Of a stretch of DNA of 46,231 nucleotides, positions 17,361 to 25,754 are shown one piece after another; position 1 is the first letter of the stretch; each line of letters opens with the position of its first letter. This DNA comes from Rhodobacteraceae bacterium HLUCCA12 (GTDB lineage: Bacteria; Pseudomonadota; Alphaproteobacteria; Rhodobacterales; Rhodobacteraceae). Both the position numbers and the translations under genes were made by a program. The notes under the pieces were generated by a model that saw nothing but the letters and a program-made list of their open reading frames with translations, was not told the origin of the DNA and did no database searches. The stretch lies in NCBI GenBank assembly GCA_001314715.1, contig LJSV01000012.1:65760-111990 (forward strand), given 5' to 3'.

Positions 17361-18947
17361 TCAGAAAAGCGACCCTTGGTCGGGCGGTGTGTCGGGCTTC
17401 GCGCGACCACCCGCCTTGCGGGACTTCGAGGCGGGGGCGGATGGCGTGCCGGGTCCTGCCGCAAGGGGGGCGGCATCCACTGTGCCGTCGCGCATCTCGA
17501 TGCGAAAGCGCGGCAAGGACGCGGTTTGCGCGGCGCTCATCAAGGGGGTGCCGTCCGGATCGCGCAGGATCGCAAAGCCGCGCGCCAGCGTTTCGCGATA
17601 GCCAAGCGTCTGGCGCATCCGTTCCAGCGCCCGCAAGGTGTCGCGGGCACGCTCGAACTTCGCGCGCACCGCGCTGTCGGCGCGTTCCGCCAGCGAAAGC
17701 AGTCCGGGACGGGCGCGGGCAATGTCGGCGTGCAGCCGTTCGCCCGGCAGCCGAATCGTCGCCAGACGCTCGCCGCGCCGTTCCAGCCCCCGCTGCAAGG
17801 CGGGGGTCAGCCGAGCGCCCATGCGATCCAGCGATTCGGCGCGCGAGAGCGCCCGGTTGATCAATGTTCCGGGCCGCAGCCCGGCGGCGGCGTTGCCCAG
17901 CGCCAGCCGCTTCCGGTCGGCCAGCGCGCGCAGCGATCCGGCAAAGCGCCCTGACGCCAGGTCAAAGCGCTGCGCGGGCGCGGACAGCAAGGCCTCCAGC
18001 CGGGGAAGGGCGCGGCCAAGGTCGCGCAGGCGTTGATCGCGCTGCTGGACCGCACCCTTGCCCCCCCGTTCGAGCCGCGCACCAAGGTTCGCCACCTGGG
18101 CCAGCAGATCGGCACGCACCGGCACCGCCAGTTCGGCGGCGGCCGTGGGGGTCGGCGCGCGCAGGTCGGATGCAAAGTCGATCAGCGTGGTGTCGGTTTC
18201 ATGCCCCACCGCCGAGATCAGGGGGATCGCGCTGGCCGCCGCGGCGCGCGCGACCGATTCGTCGTTGAAGCCCCACAGATCCTCGATCGAGCCGCCGCCG
18301 CGCGCCACGATCAGCACATCGGGCCGCGGCACCGGCCCCTCCGGCGCCAGCCCGTTGAACCCCTCGATGGCGCGCACCACATCGGCCGGGCAACGCTCGC
18401 CCTGAACGGCGACCGGCCAGACGATCACGCGGCGCGGGAACCGGTCGGCCAGCCGGTGCAGGATGTCGCGGATCACCGCGCCCGAGGGCGAGGTGATCAC
18501 ACCGATCACGCGCGGCAGATACGGGATCGGGCGCTTTCGCGCGGGGTCGAATACCCCTTCGGCCGCCAGCTTTGCCTTGCGGGCCTCCAGCATGGCCATC
18601 AGGGCGCCGGCGCCGGCGGGTTCGACGTTTTCGACCTGCAACTGGTATTTCGACTGCGGGGCAAAGGTCGTCATGCGCCCCGTGGCGATGACCTCCATCC
18701 CCTCTTCGGGACGCACATTCATCCGCGCGACCTGCCCCTTCCAGCTGATCGCCGCGATCACCGCGCGTTCGTCCTTGAGGTCGAAATACATGTGGCCCGT
18801 TCGCGCCACGACCACGCGCCCCACCTCGCCGCGCACGCGCACGCGGCCGAACTCGCCTTCGACTAGCCGTTTGACCGCGCCCGAAATTTCCGAGACCGAG
18901 AATTCGTGCGCGTTCGATCCCGCTGCGGTGTCGTCGATCAGGTCCAT
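17361..18947 (-). CDS. xseA: Exodeoxyribonuclease VII large subunit
   Basis: XseA forms with several XseB small subunits an exonuclease that degrades single-stranded DNA. The 528-residue protein starts MDLIDDTAAGSNAHEFSVSEI. It has the OB-fold domain (residues about 20-115, with GEVGRV and YFDLKDERA), the catalytic domain starting at KRPIPYLPRVIGVITSPSGA with VIVWPVAVQG, the ARGGGSIEDLWGFNDE motif and ISAVGHETDTTLIDFASD, then a long coiled-coil region and a basic tail. No xseB gene is adjacent. It is divergent from purD. Confidence 0.96.
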   Translation of the reverse strand: MDLIDDTAAGSNAHEFSVSEISGAVKRLVEGEFGRVRVRGEVGRVVVARTGHMYFDLKDERAVIAAISWKGQVARMNVRPEEGMEVIATGRMTTFAPQSKYQLQVENVEPAGAGALMAMLEARKAKLAAEGVFDPARKRPIPYLPRVIGVITSPSGAVIRDILHRLADRFPRRVIVWPVAVQGERCPADVVRAIEGFNGLAPEGPVPRPDVLIVARGGGSIEDLWGFNDESVARAAAASAIPLISAVGHETDTTLIDFASDLRAPTPTAAAELAVPVRADLLAQVANLGARLERGGKGAVQQRDQRLRDLGRALPRLEALLSAPAQRFDLASGRFAGSLRALADRKRLALGNAAAGLRPGTLINRALSRAESLDRMGARLTPALQRGLERRGERLATIRLPGERLHADIARARPGLLSLAERADSAVRAKFERARDTLRALERMRQTLGYRETLARGFAILRDPDGTPLMSAAQTASLPRFRIEMRDGTVDAAPLAAGPGTPSAPASKSRKAGGRAKPDTPPDQGSLF

Positions 18948-19019
18948 GCACCCTCTGGCTTGTCACGCTGGGAAAGTGACCTTAGAACGCCGGGCAACGG
19001 TGGCCAAGGGGTGAGGCGC

Positions 19020-20282
19020 ATGAACATTCTGGTTCTTGGTGGCGGCGGGCGCGAACATGCCCTGGCCTGGGCCATCATGCAAAACCCCAAATGCGACCGG
19101 CTGATCGTCGCACCGGGCAACGCCGGCATCGACCAGATCGCCGAATGCGCCGTTCTGAATGCCGAGGACGGATCGCTGGTTGTGCAGTTCTGTGAAGAAA
19201 ACGCGGTGGATTTCGTGGTGATCGGGCCCGAGGCACCGTTGGCGGCGGGCGTCGCGGATGCCTTGGTCGCGGCCGGGATTGCGTGCTTCGGCCCGTCCGC
19301 TGCGGCGGCCCGGCTGGAGGCGTCGAAAGCCTTCACCAAGGAAATCTGCGACGCGGTGGATGCCCCGACCGCCGCCTGGGCGCGCTTCGACGAACCCGGC
19401 GCGGCCAGGGATTACATTCGTGAAAAGGGTGCGCCGATCGTGGTCAAGGCCGACGGGCTGGCGGCCGGCAAGGGCGTCATCGTCGCAATGGACGAGGCCA
19501 CGGCGCTGGCCGCCATCGATGACATGTTCGGCGGGGAATTCGGCGCCGCGGGCGCCGAGGTCGTCATCGAGGACTTCATGCGCGGGGAAGAGGCCAGCTT
19601 TTTCGTGCTGGTCGATGGCGAGACCTGCCTGCCCATCGGCACGGCGCAGGATCACAAGCGTGTGGGCGAGGGGGACACCGGCCCGAATACCGGCGGGATG
19701 GGGGCCTATTCGCCTGCGCCGGTTCTGACGCAGGCGTTGCAGGATCAGGCGATGGAACAGATCATTCGCCCGACCGTCGCCGAGATGGCGCGGCGCGGCA
19801 TGCCCTATCAGGGGGTTCTATACGCAGGGCTGATGATCGACCGGGGGCAGGTGCGTCTGGTGGAATACAACGTGCGCTTCGGCGATCCCGAATGCCAGGT
19901 CCTGATGATGCGCCTGGGTGCGCAGGCGCTGGATCTGATGCTGGCCTGCGCCGAGGGTCGTCTGGATGAGTGCCGGGTCAACTGGGCCGATGACCATGCG
20001 ATGACCGTGGTCATGGCGGCAAACGGGTATCCGGGGCGCTATGAGAAAGGCAGCGAGGTTCGCGGCCTTGATGCGCTGCCCGCGAATTCGCGCGAAATGG
20101 TGTTTCACGCGGGCACCCGCCTGGATCATGGCCGCGTTGTTGCCAATGGTGGCCGCGTTCTGAACGTGACTGCGCGCGGGGCCACCTTGCAGCAGGCGCG
20201 TGAGCGCGCCTATGCCATGGTCGATGCGATCGACTGGCCCGAAGGCTTTTGCCGCCGCGATATCGGCTGGCGGGCGCTTTGA
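19020..20282 (+). CDS. purD: Phosphoribosylamine-glycine ligase
   Basis: PurD joins 5-phosphoribosylamine and glycine with ATP to make GAR in purine synthesis. The 420 residues have the N-terminal NILVLGGGGREHALAWAI, VIGPEAPLAAG, the ATP-grasp segment IVVKADGLAAGKGVIVA, GEEASFFVLVDGE, RVGEGDTGPNTGGMGAYSP and VEYNVRFGDPECQ. ATG 19020 was chosen because homologues start there; an upstream start at 18906 would run over the divergent xseA gene. recO follows 3 bp after its stop. Confidence 0.97.
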   Translation: MNILVLGGGGREHALAWAIMQNPKCDRLIVAPGNAGIDQIAECAVLNAEDGSLVVQFCEENAVDFVVIGPEAPLAAGVADALVAAGIACFGPSAAAARLEASKAFTKEICDAVDAPTAAWARFDEPGAARDYIREKGAPIVVKADGLAAGKGVIVAMDEATALAAIDDMFGGEFGAAGAEVVIEDFMRGEEASFFVLVDGETCLPIGTAQDHKRVGEGDTGPNTGGMGAYSPAPVLTQALQDQAMEQIIRPTVAEMARRGMPYQGVLYAGLMIDRGQVRLVEYNVRFGDPECQVLMMRLGAQALDLMLACAEGRLDECRVNWADDHAMTVVMAANGYPGRYEKGSEVRGLDALPANSREMVFHAGTRLDHGRVVANGGRVLNVTARGATLQQARERAYAMVDAIDWPEGFCRRDIGWRAL

Positions 20283-20285
20283 GCC

Positions 20286-21008
20286 ATGGAATGGACCGGC
20301 GAGGGAATCGTTCTTGCCGCGCGTCCGCATGGTGAAAGTGCCGCGATCATCGATGTCTTGACCGCCGAACAGGGGCGCCACAGCGGTGTCGTGCGCGGCG
20401 GCGCGGGGCGCCGCCTGTCGCCGATCCTGCAACCCGGCAGCGAGGTGCAGGTGACATGGCGGGCACGGCTGGATGCGCATCTGGGCCACTTCACCGTCGA
20501 ACCGCTGCGCAACCGGGTCGCGGCCCTGCTGGGCGATCCCGACCGGCTGGCCGCGCTGAACGCCCTGTGCGCGCTGGCCGTGTTCGCGTTGCCGGAACGC
20601 GAACCACAGCAACGGTTGTATGCGGGGGCGGTGGCGGTGATCGACCGCCTGGCGCAAGGTGGGCCGTGGTTCGCGGCCTATCTGGCCTGGGAACGGCTGC
20701 TGCTGGAGGAGACCGGATATGGCCTGGACCTGGGCGCCTGTGCGGTGACCGGCGCGACCGAGGGGCTGGCCTATGTCTCGCCCCGCACCGGGCGCGCGGT
20801 GACGGCGGTGGGGGCCGGTGACTGGTCGGCGCGGCTGCTGCCGCTGCCGCCCCTGATGACGGACGGCGACGATACCGGCGCCGATCGCGCGCAAATGGCA
20901 GTCGGGCTGCGCCTGACCGGCCATTTTCTTGAGGCGGTTCTGGCCCCGGCACTGGGCGACCGGCCCCTTCCCGAAGCGCGCGCGCGTCTGGCGGCGCGCT
21001 TTCGCTGA
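20286..21008 (+). CDS. recO: DNA repair protein RecO
   Basis: RecO helps load RecA on SSB-coated single strands in the RecFOR pathway. The 240 residues show the N-terminal OB fold (MEWTGEGIVLAARPHGES, VVRGGAGRRLSPILQPG, VQVTWRAR) and the alpha-helical domain with CAVTGATEGLAYVSPRTGRAV. The zinc-binding cysteine cluster of many RecO proteins is reduced to one cysteine here, which is common in alphaproteobacteria. Starts 3 bp after the purD stop, so is co-transcribed with it. Confidence 0.93.
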   Translation: MEWTGEGIVLAARPHGESAAIIDVLTAEQGRHSGVVRGGAGRRLSPILQPGSEVQVTWRARLDAHLGHFTVEPLRNRVAALLGDPDRLAALNALCALAVFALPEREPQQRLYAGAVAVIDRLAQGGPWFAAYLAWERLLLEETGYGLDLGACAVTGATEGLAYVSPRTGRAVTAVGAGDWSARLLPLPPLMTDGDDTGADRAQMAVGLRLTGHFLEAVLAPALGDRPLPEARARLAARFR

Positions 21009-21020
21009 AAGGCGTGGCGC

Positions 21021-21203
21021 TTACTTGGTCAGGATCAGCTTGCCCGCGCGGGTGATACGCAACGCATAGACCTTGCCGTCAAGCTCGATCTGCGCCAGCG
21101 ACCCGCCGCCGGTCAGCTCTTTCGCGCGATGGACCGGAATATCCTGCGCCGACGAGGAAAGACGGTCAGCGGTTTGAAAGTCTGGGATGGATTGCAGGGT
21201 CAT
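21021..21203 (-). CDS. hemP: Hemin uptake protein HemP
   Basis: A 60-residue protein with the complete C-terminal HemP signature: AKELTGGGSLAQIELDGK, then YALRITRAGKLILTK at the very end. HemP proteins accompany heme and iron uptake genes, and in alphaproteobacteria some act as regulators of heme uptake. Here it stands alone, convergent with recO, with no heme transporter beside it. An inverted repeat about 40 bp upstream may be its operator. Family certain; function in this organism inferred. Confidence 0.92.
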   Translation of the reverse strand: MTLQSIPDFQTADRLSSSAQDIPVHRAKELTGGGSLAQIELDGKVYALRITRAGKLILTK

Positions 21204-21243
21204 GTCTGGGCTCCGTCACTGTTCAACCGATATCTGACAAAAA

Positions 21244-21257
21244 GACTCGGAAGAGTC
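21244..21257 (-). promoter_or_regulatory. Inverted repeat upstream of hemP, candidate iron-responsive operator
   Basis: GACTC-GGAA-GAGTC, a perfect 5-bp inverted repeat, lies 41-54 bp before the hemP start. Read on the minus strand, one arm forms part of TTGACT (21254-21259), which resembles a -35 element; the corresponding -10 is weak. Overlap of a dyad with a promoter element upstream of an iron gene suggests an operator, but I cannot assign it to Irr, RirA or Fur. Confidence 0.4.
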
Positions 21258-21363
21258 AATTCCGATTTTTTTGATCGGGAATATCCCCTTTGCACGCGGT
21301 TGAGCTTTCGCATCCGTGGGCGTAGCTCTGTCAGGGTGGGCGAGTCGGCGCAGGAGGTCTGCC

Positions 21364-22344
21364 ATGCGGGTTTTGATCAACGGCTTTGGCCGGATCGGGA
21401 GAACGGTCTTGCGGGCCTGGCTGCAGGGGCATTGGCCGCAGCTGGAAATCGTGGCGATCAATGACATCGCGCCTGCCGCGACCTGCGCCTATCTGTTTGA
21501 ATACGACAGTGTTTTTGGCCCCTTTCCCGGCGGGGTGACGCTGGAAGATCGCGCGCTGGTGGCCGCCGGTCGGCGGATGCAACTGACCCATGCGCCGGAT
21601 CTTTCGGCGCTGGATCTGAACCAGGTCGACCTGGTGATGGAATGCACCGGACAGGCCGACCGGCGCGACATTGCCGAACGCGGATTGCGCGCGGGCGCGC
21701 GGCGCGTGCTGATCTCGGGGCCGGCGGCAAGCGCCGATGTGACGGTGGTTCTGGGTGCCAATGACGAAGTGGTGTCGCCCGCACACCGGGTCATCTCGAA
21801 CGCGTCGTGCACGACGAACGCGCTGGCGCCGCTGGTGCGCCTGCTCGATCATGCATTCGGGGTGCGGACCGGCTACATGACCACGATCCATTGTTATACC
21901 GGCAGCCAGCCCACGGTGGACGCCCCGCGCGGGCACGATCTGGCGCGCGCAAGGGCGGCCGCGCTGTCGATGGTGCCGACCACCACCAGCGCCGGCAAAT
22001 TGCTGAGCCAGGTTTTGCCCGAACTGTCCGACCGGGTCGCATGTTCGGCCGTGCGGGTGCCGACGGCCAGCGTTTCGGCGGTGGATTTGTGCTTCATGCC
22101 GGGGCAGTCCGTGACCGCCGTGCAGGTCAACCGCGCTTTCCAGCAGGCCGGTGGCGTGATCGGCTGGACCGATCGGCCGCTGGTGTCATCCGATCTGCGC
22201 GCCCGGTCCGAAAGCGTGGTCATGGCCCTGCCCGAAACCGCTGTGACAGAGGGCGGCATGGTGCGGGTCTTTGGCTGGTATGACAACGAATGGGGGTTCT
22301 CGTGCCGGATGCTGGACATGGCAGAGCGGCTGGCGACGCTGTGA
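21364..22344 (+). CDS. Type I glyceraldehyde-3-phosphate dehydrogenase family protein
   Basis: A 326-residue GAPDH-family protein: NAD loop INGFGRIGR (residues 5-13), NAD-selecting D34, catalytic C149 in SNASCTTN, H176 in HCYTGSQ, and the C-terminal WYDNEWGFSCRM. ATG 21364 follows AGGAGGTCTGCC. It differs from housekeeping GAPDH in the HCYTGSQ block (normally HAYTNDQ-like) and in SMVPTTTSAGK (normally a xVPTSTGAAK-like loop), so the substrate may not be glyceraldehyde-3-phosphate. No other glycolytic gene is adjacent. It might instead act on another phosphorylated aldehyde. Confidence 0.88.
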   Translation: MRVLINGFGRIGRTVLRAWLQGHWPQLEIVAINDIAPAATCAYLFEYDSVFGPFPGGVTLEDRALVAAGRRMQLTHAPDLSALDLNQVDLVMECTGQADRRDIAERGLRAGARRVLISGPAASADVTVVLGANDEVVSPAHRVISNASCTTNALAPLVRLLDHAFGVRTGYMTTIHCYTGSQPTVDAPRGHDLARARAAALSMVPTTTSAGKLLSQVLPELSDRVACSAVRVPTASVSAVDLCFMPGQSVTAVQVNRAFQQAGGVIGWTDRPLVSSDLRARSESVVMALPETAVTEGGMVRVFGWYDNEWGFSCRMLDMAERLATL

Positions 22345-22359
22345 GCGTCGCCTGACCCG

Positions 22360-22740
22360 TCAACCCTTTGCCAGCATCCGCCCCAGAACCCGGCCGCCCA
22401 GGATGTGGACGTGATAGTGCGGCACTTCCTGCACGCCATCGTCGCCGGAATTGGTGATCAGCCGGTAACCCGCACCGCCGTCGCCCGGAGTGATACCCAG
22501 AGACTGGCAGATCTCGCCAATGCAGCGGGTGAAATCGACGATCTCGGCATCGCTGGCGTCGCGCGCGAAGTGGTCGGCATTCACATAGGCCCCCTTGGGA
22601 ATCACCAGCACATGATGCGGTGCCTGCGGGCGAATGTCGTTGAAGGCCAGGGTATGCGCGGTTTCGTGCACTTTCGAACAGGGTATGTCACCGCGCAGGA
22701 TACGCGCAAAGATATTCTGGTTGTCGTAGCTGTAAGCCAT
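22360..22740 (-). CDS. HIT-family (HINT) nucleotide hydrolase
   Basis: A 126-residue histidine-triad protein beginning MAYSYDNQNIFARILRGDIPC. It has the family marks FNDIRPQAPHHVLVIPKG and the catalytic triad HYHVHILGG. HINT proteins hydrolyse nucleoside phosphoramidates and related nucleotides in the cytoplasm. The ATG at 22740 was chosen on the family N-terminus; a start at 22878 would run into the end of the aldehyde dehydrogenase gene. It lies 61 bp after that gene and is probably in the same transcript. Confidence 0.94.
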   Translation of the reverse strand: MAYSYDNQNIFARILRGDIPCSKVHETAHTLAFNDIRPQAPHHVLVIPKGAYVNADHFARDASDAEIVDFTRCIGEICQSLGITPGDGGAGYRLITNSGDDGVQEVPHYHVHILGGRVLGRMLAKG

Positions 22741-22801
22741 GGTTCTACCGCATGCAGGACAGGGGGCACGGGCGAGTGCGATCGCCCGTGCCAATATGCG
22801 C

Positions 22802-24247
22802 TCAATCGGCCTCGTTCGACCAGCCTGAGACCGCCTTGACCTCAAGAAAGTCCTCGATCCCCCAGACGCCGCCTTCACGCCCGATGCCCGAGGCTTTCAT
22901 GCCGCCAAAGGGCGCACCGCGCCCGCGCGACTTGCCGTTCATCTCGACCATGCCCGAGCGCAGCTTGCGCGCGGCGCGGTTGCGCTTGGCGCCGTCCTGG
23001 CTCTGGACATAGTTGGTCAGGCCATAGGGCGTGTCGTTGGCGATGGTCAGCGCCTCGTCCTCGTTTTCGAACGGGATGATCGACAGAACCGGGCCAAAGA
23101 TCTCTTCGCGGGCGATGGTCATGTCGTTGTTAACATCGGCAAAGACGGTGGGACGCACGAAATAGCCGCGATTCAGGCCGTCTGGCCGGCCCAGCCCGCC
23201 GGCAACCAGCCGCGCGCCCTCGTCGATCCCTTGCTGGATCAGGCCCTGGACCTTGTCGAACTGGGCCTGGCTGACCAGCGGACCCATGTGATTGCCGCTT
23301 TCATGGGCCGATGCGACGCGGGTCTTGTTGGCCACTTCGGCGGCCGTTTCGACGGCCCGGTCATAGATCGAACGCTCGACCAGCATGCGGGTCGGGGCGT
23401 TGCACGACTGGCCGGTGTTGTTGAAGCAATGGCGCGCACCGCGCACGACCGCCTTTTCATCGGCATCGGCAAAGATGATGTTGGCGCCCTTGCCGCCGAG
23501 TTCCAGGTGCACACGTTTCAGCGAATCCGCAGCGTTCTTCGAGATCAGGATGCCGGCGCGGGTCGAGCCGGTAAAGCTGACCATGTCGACGCCGGGATGG
23601 CCGGAAAGCTGGGTGCCGACGCCCGGACCGTCGCCATTCACCAGGTTGAAGACACCCTTCGGCACCCCGGCCTCGTGCAGGATCTCGGCCCAGATATGGG
23701 CCGACAGCGGCGCGGTCTCGGATGGTTTCAAGATCATCGTGCAGCCTGCCAGCAGGGCGGGGATCACCTTGAGCGTGATCTGGTTCATCGGCCAGTTCCA
23801 CGGCGTTATCAGCGCGCAAACCCCAATGGCCTCCTTGATGATGCGGTCTTCGGGCGCGTGATCGCCCAGCGGCGCGATGAAATCGACCTCGTCGAACGCC
23901 CGGATGAAATTCTCGATATGAAACGTGCCGGCCCCGACCTGGCTGGACAGCGACATGTCGATCGGCGCGCCCATCTCCATCGAGATGGCCTTGGCCATGT
24001 CCTGGGCGCGGGCGTTGTAGACCTCAAGGACGCGCTTGACCAGTGCCAGGCGCTCGGACGGATCGGCATACATGAAGCCGGGCAGCGCGGCGCGCGCGGC
24101 GGCGACGGCGGCGTTGGTGTCGGCCTGGCCGCCCAGGGAAATCACCGCGCAGGGTTCTTCGGTCGAGGGGTCGATCACATCCAGATCGGTCCCGTCCCTG
24201 GGGGCGACCCAGGCGCCGTCGATATAGAATTCACGTTTGTCGAGCAT
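22802..24247 (-). CDS. NAD(P)-dependent aldehyde dehydrogenase
   Basis: A 481-residue ALDH-superfamily enzyme oxidising an aldehyde to the acid. Visible are the ITPWNWPM oxyanion asparagine (N151), FTGSTRAG, general base E249 in LELGGKGAN, nucleophile C282 in NTGQSCNAPTR, and EEIFGPVLSI. ATG 24247 follows GGAGGAAGCC; ATG 24259 is less likely. Substrate cannot be told. The preceding gene on the same strand encodes a putative outer-membrane barrel and the next one the HIT protein. Confidence 0.94.
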   Translation of the reverse strand: MLDKREFYIDGAWVAPRDGTDLDVIDPSTEEPCAVISLGGQADTNAAVAAARAALPGFMYADPSERLALVKRVLEVYNARAQDMAKAISMEMGAPIDMSLSSQVGAGTFHIENFIRAFDEVDFIAPLGDHAPEDRIIKEAIGVCALITPWNWPMNQITLKVIPALLAGCTMILKPSETAPLSAHIWAEILHEAGVPKGVFNLVNGDGPGVGTQLSGHPGVDMVSFTGSTRAGILISKNAADSLKRVHLELGGKGANIIFADADEKAVVRGARHCFNNTGQSCNAPTRMLVERSIYDRAVETAAEVANKTRVASAHESGNHMGPLVSQAQFDKVQGLIQQGIDEGARLVAGGLGRPDGLNRGYFVRPTVFADVNNDMTIAREEIFGPVLSIIPFENEDEALTIANDTPYGLTNYVQSQDGAKRNRAARKLRSGMVEMNGKSRGRGAPFGGMKASGIGREGGVWGIEDFLEVKAVSGWSNEAD

Positions 24248-24318
24248 GGCTTCCTCCAATTCGCATTTGGCGCAACAGTGTCACCGTGGCACAAAAGGCG
24301 CAAGAGGATGGGGCGGCA

Positions 24319-24981
24319 TCAGAACCGCGACCAGACCGACAGCTGGACATTGCCGATCCTGCGATTCGACGGGGTGGCGGTGGCGCCCAGAACCAGCGTG
24401 TGGCGCCGGCCGAGGGCGTGGCCGATGGCAGGCGCAACCTCGAACCGGGTGGTGGTGCCCCGCCGTTTCGCGGTCAGCCCGATCATGCCCATCAACCCGC
24501 CCCCGGCCTCAAGGCCCAGTTGCGCCGTCAGCGACATTTCCGCGGGCCTCACCAGCCGGTCGGGCGGAAGTTGCATTTGCAGGTCCAGCCGGGCCCAGGC
24601 GCTGCCAAGCGCCGTGTCAAATCCATGGCCCACATGTGCGCCCAGCATGAGCAGGAACCGCTCTCGGCCGCCAGGTTGGTGGCGCAGACCTGCGCCAAGT
24701 CCGAACGGCACGGCCAGCCGTCGCGGGGCCGGGTGCCAGCGAAGACCCAGATCGCCGCGCCATCCCGCCGGCGACCGGCGCAATTGCGCGGCGATGGTGA
24801 GACGCTCATGCGCGCCGTATTCGGCATAGACATCGCCGGTGGCGTGCCAGTCGCCAGCGGCATCGCGCTCGCGGCCATAGCTGGTCGATACGAACCAGCC
24901 TTGCGCCTCACGCGGCCAGGGTCCGGCAACGGCGGAAACCGGGAGCATGATCAGCAGACAGAGGGCGGCAAGGACACGCAT
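24319..24981 (-). CDS. Putative outer-membrane beta-barrel protein
   Basis: A 220-residue exported protein of no recognised family. A signal peptide (MRVLAALCLLIMLPVSAVAG, cleavage probably near residue 19) is followed by alternating polar/hydrophobic strands such as LTIAAQLRR, FLLMLGAHVGHGF and SLTAQLGLEAGGG, and the last residue is phenylalanine (VWSRF), a mark of BamA-folded outer-membrane proteins. Strand alternation and terminal F are seen; the barrel fold is inference. It lies 71 bp upstream of the aldehyde dehydrogenase gene on the same strand. Confidence 0.7.
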   Translation of the reverse strand: MRVLAALCLLIMLPVSAVAGPWPREAQGWFVSTSYGRERDAAGDWHATGDVYAEYGAHERLTIAAQLRRSPAGWRGDLGLRWHPAPRRLAVPFGLGAGLRHQPGGRERFLLMLGAHVGHGFDTALGSAWARLDLQMQLPPDRLVRPAEMSLTAQLGLEAGGGLMGMIGLTAKRRGTTTRFEVAPAIGHALGRRHTLVLGATATPSNRRIGNVQLSVWSRF

Positions 24982-25120
24982 GGGTCAACGCTGCGCGCAC
25001 CGGGTTAACAAAGGATGAACGGGAACCGGCCTGGCTGCTGGGCGTTCGGCTTGGCCAGGTTTCGGTGACATCGCGCCATTGTCAGGTGTATTCTGGCGTC
25101 GCAGGCGTTAAAGGAAACGC

Positions 25121-25747
25121 ATGAACAGACGCAGCCTCATACTATCGATCGCCCTCGTTCCGGCCCTTTTGGGCGCGCCAGCCGCGCTGGCCCAGGATGA
25201 GCGGATTTCCCTGTCCGAGCTTTCGCGCTATTTCAACAGCTTCGAGGTGGCAGAGGCCGAATTCACCCAGGTCAATCCGGATGAAAGCATCTCGACCGGG
25301 CAGTTGATGATCCACCGGCCCGGCCGGGTCCGGTTCGAATACGACCCACCCGAGGAGAACCTGGTGCTGGCTTCGGGCGGATCGGTCAACATATTCGACG
25401 CACGCTCGAATCAGGGACCGACCGTCTATCCCCTGCGACGCACGCCGCTGAACCTGATCCTGGCCGAAGAGGTCGATCTGTCCCGCGAACGCATGGTGGT
25501 CGATCACCGGGCCGAGGGGCCGACAACGATCGTGGTCGCGCAAGACCCCGAAAACCCGGACTACGGCACCATCGAACTGGTGTTCAGCGCCGACCCGATC
25601 GAATTGCGTCAATGGATCGTGACCGATGACATGGGGCGCGAGACCACCGTCATCCTGGGCGATCTGGAACTGGGCGGCTCACTGTCATCGACCCTTTTCA
25701 GCGTCGATATCGAGATGCAGCGGCGCGGATTGAGGTCGGGACAGTAG
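25121..25747 (+). CDS. lolA: Outer-membrane lipoprotein carrier protein LolA
   Basis: LolA ferries mature lipoproteins across the periplasm from LolCDE to the outer membrane. The 208-residue protein has a signal peptide (MNRRSLILSIALVPALLGAPAALAQ minus its tail, cleavage after ALA near residue 24), then LSRYFNSFEVAEAEFTQ, GRVRFEYDPPEENLVLASG and PLRRTPLNLILAE, all LolA landmarks. ATG 25121 has AAAGGAAACGC upstream. It stands alone, convergent with the transglycosylase gene with 7 bp between. Confidence 0.92.
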   Translation: MNRRSLILSIALVPALLGAPAALAQDERISLSELSRYFNSFEVAEAEFTQVNPDESISTGQLMIHRPGRVRFEYDPPEENLVLASGGSVNIFDARSNQGPTVYPLRRTPLNLILAEEVDLSRERMVVDHRAEGPTTIVVAQDPENPDYGTIELVFSADPIELRQWIVTDDMGRETTVILGDLELGGSLSSTLFSVDIEMQRRGLRSGQ

Positions 25748-25754
25748 CCCCGGA

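Noticed and set aside
25030-25059. CCTGGC/GCCAGG dyad upstream of lolA
   Set aside because: Six-base arms with an 18-base loop and no T-run; likely chance in GC-rich DNA.
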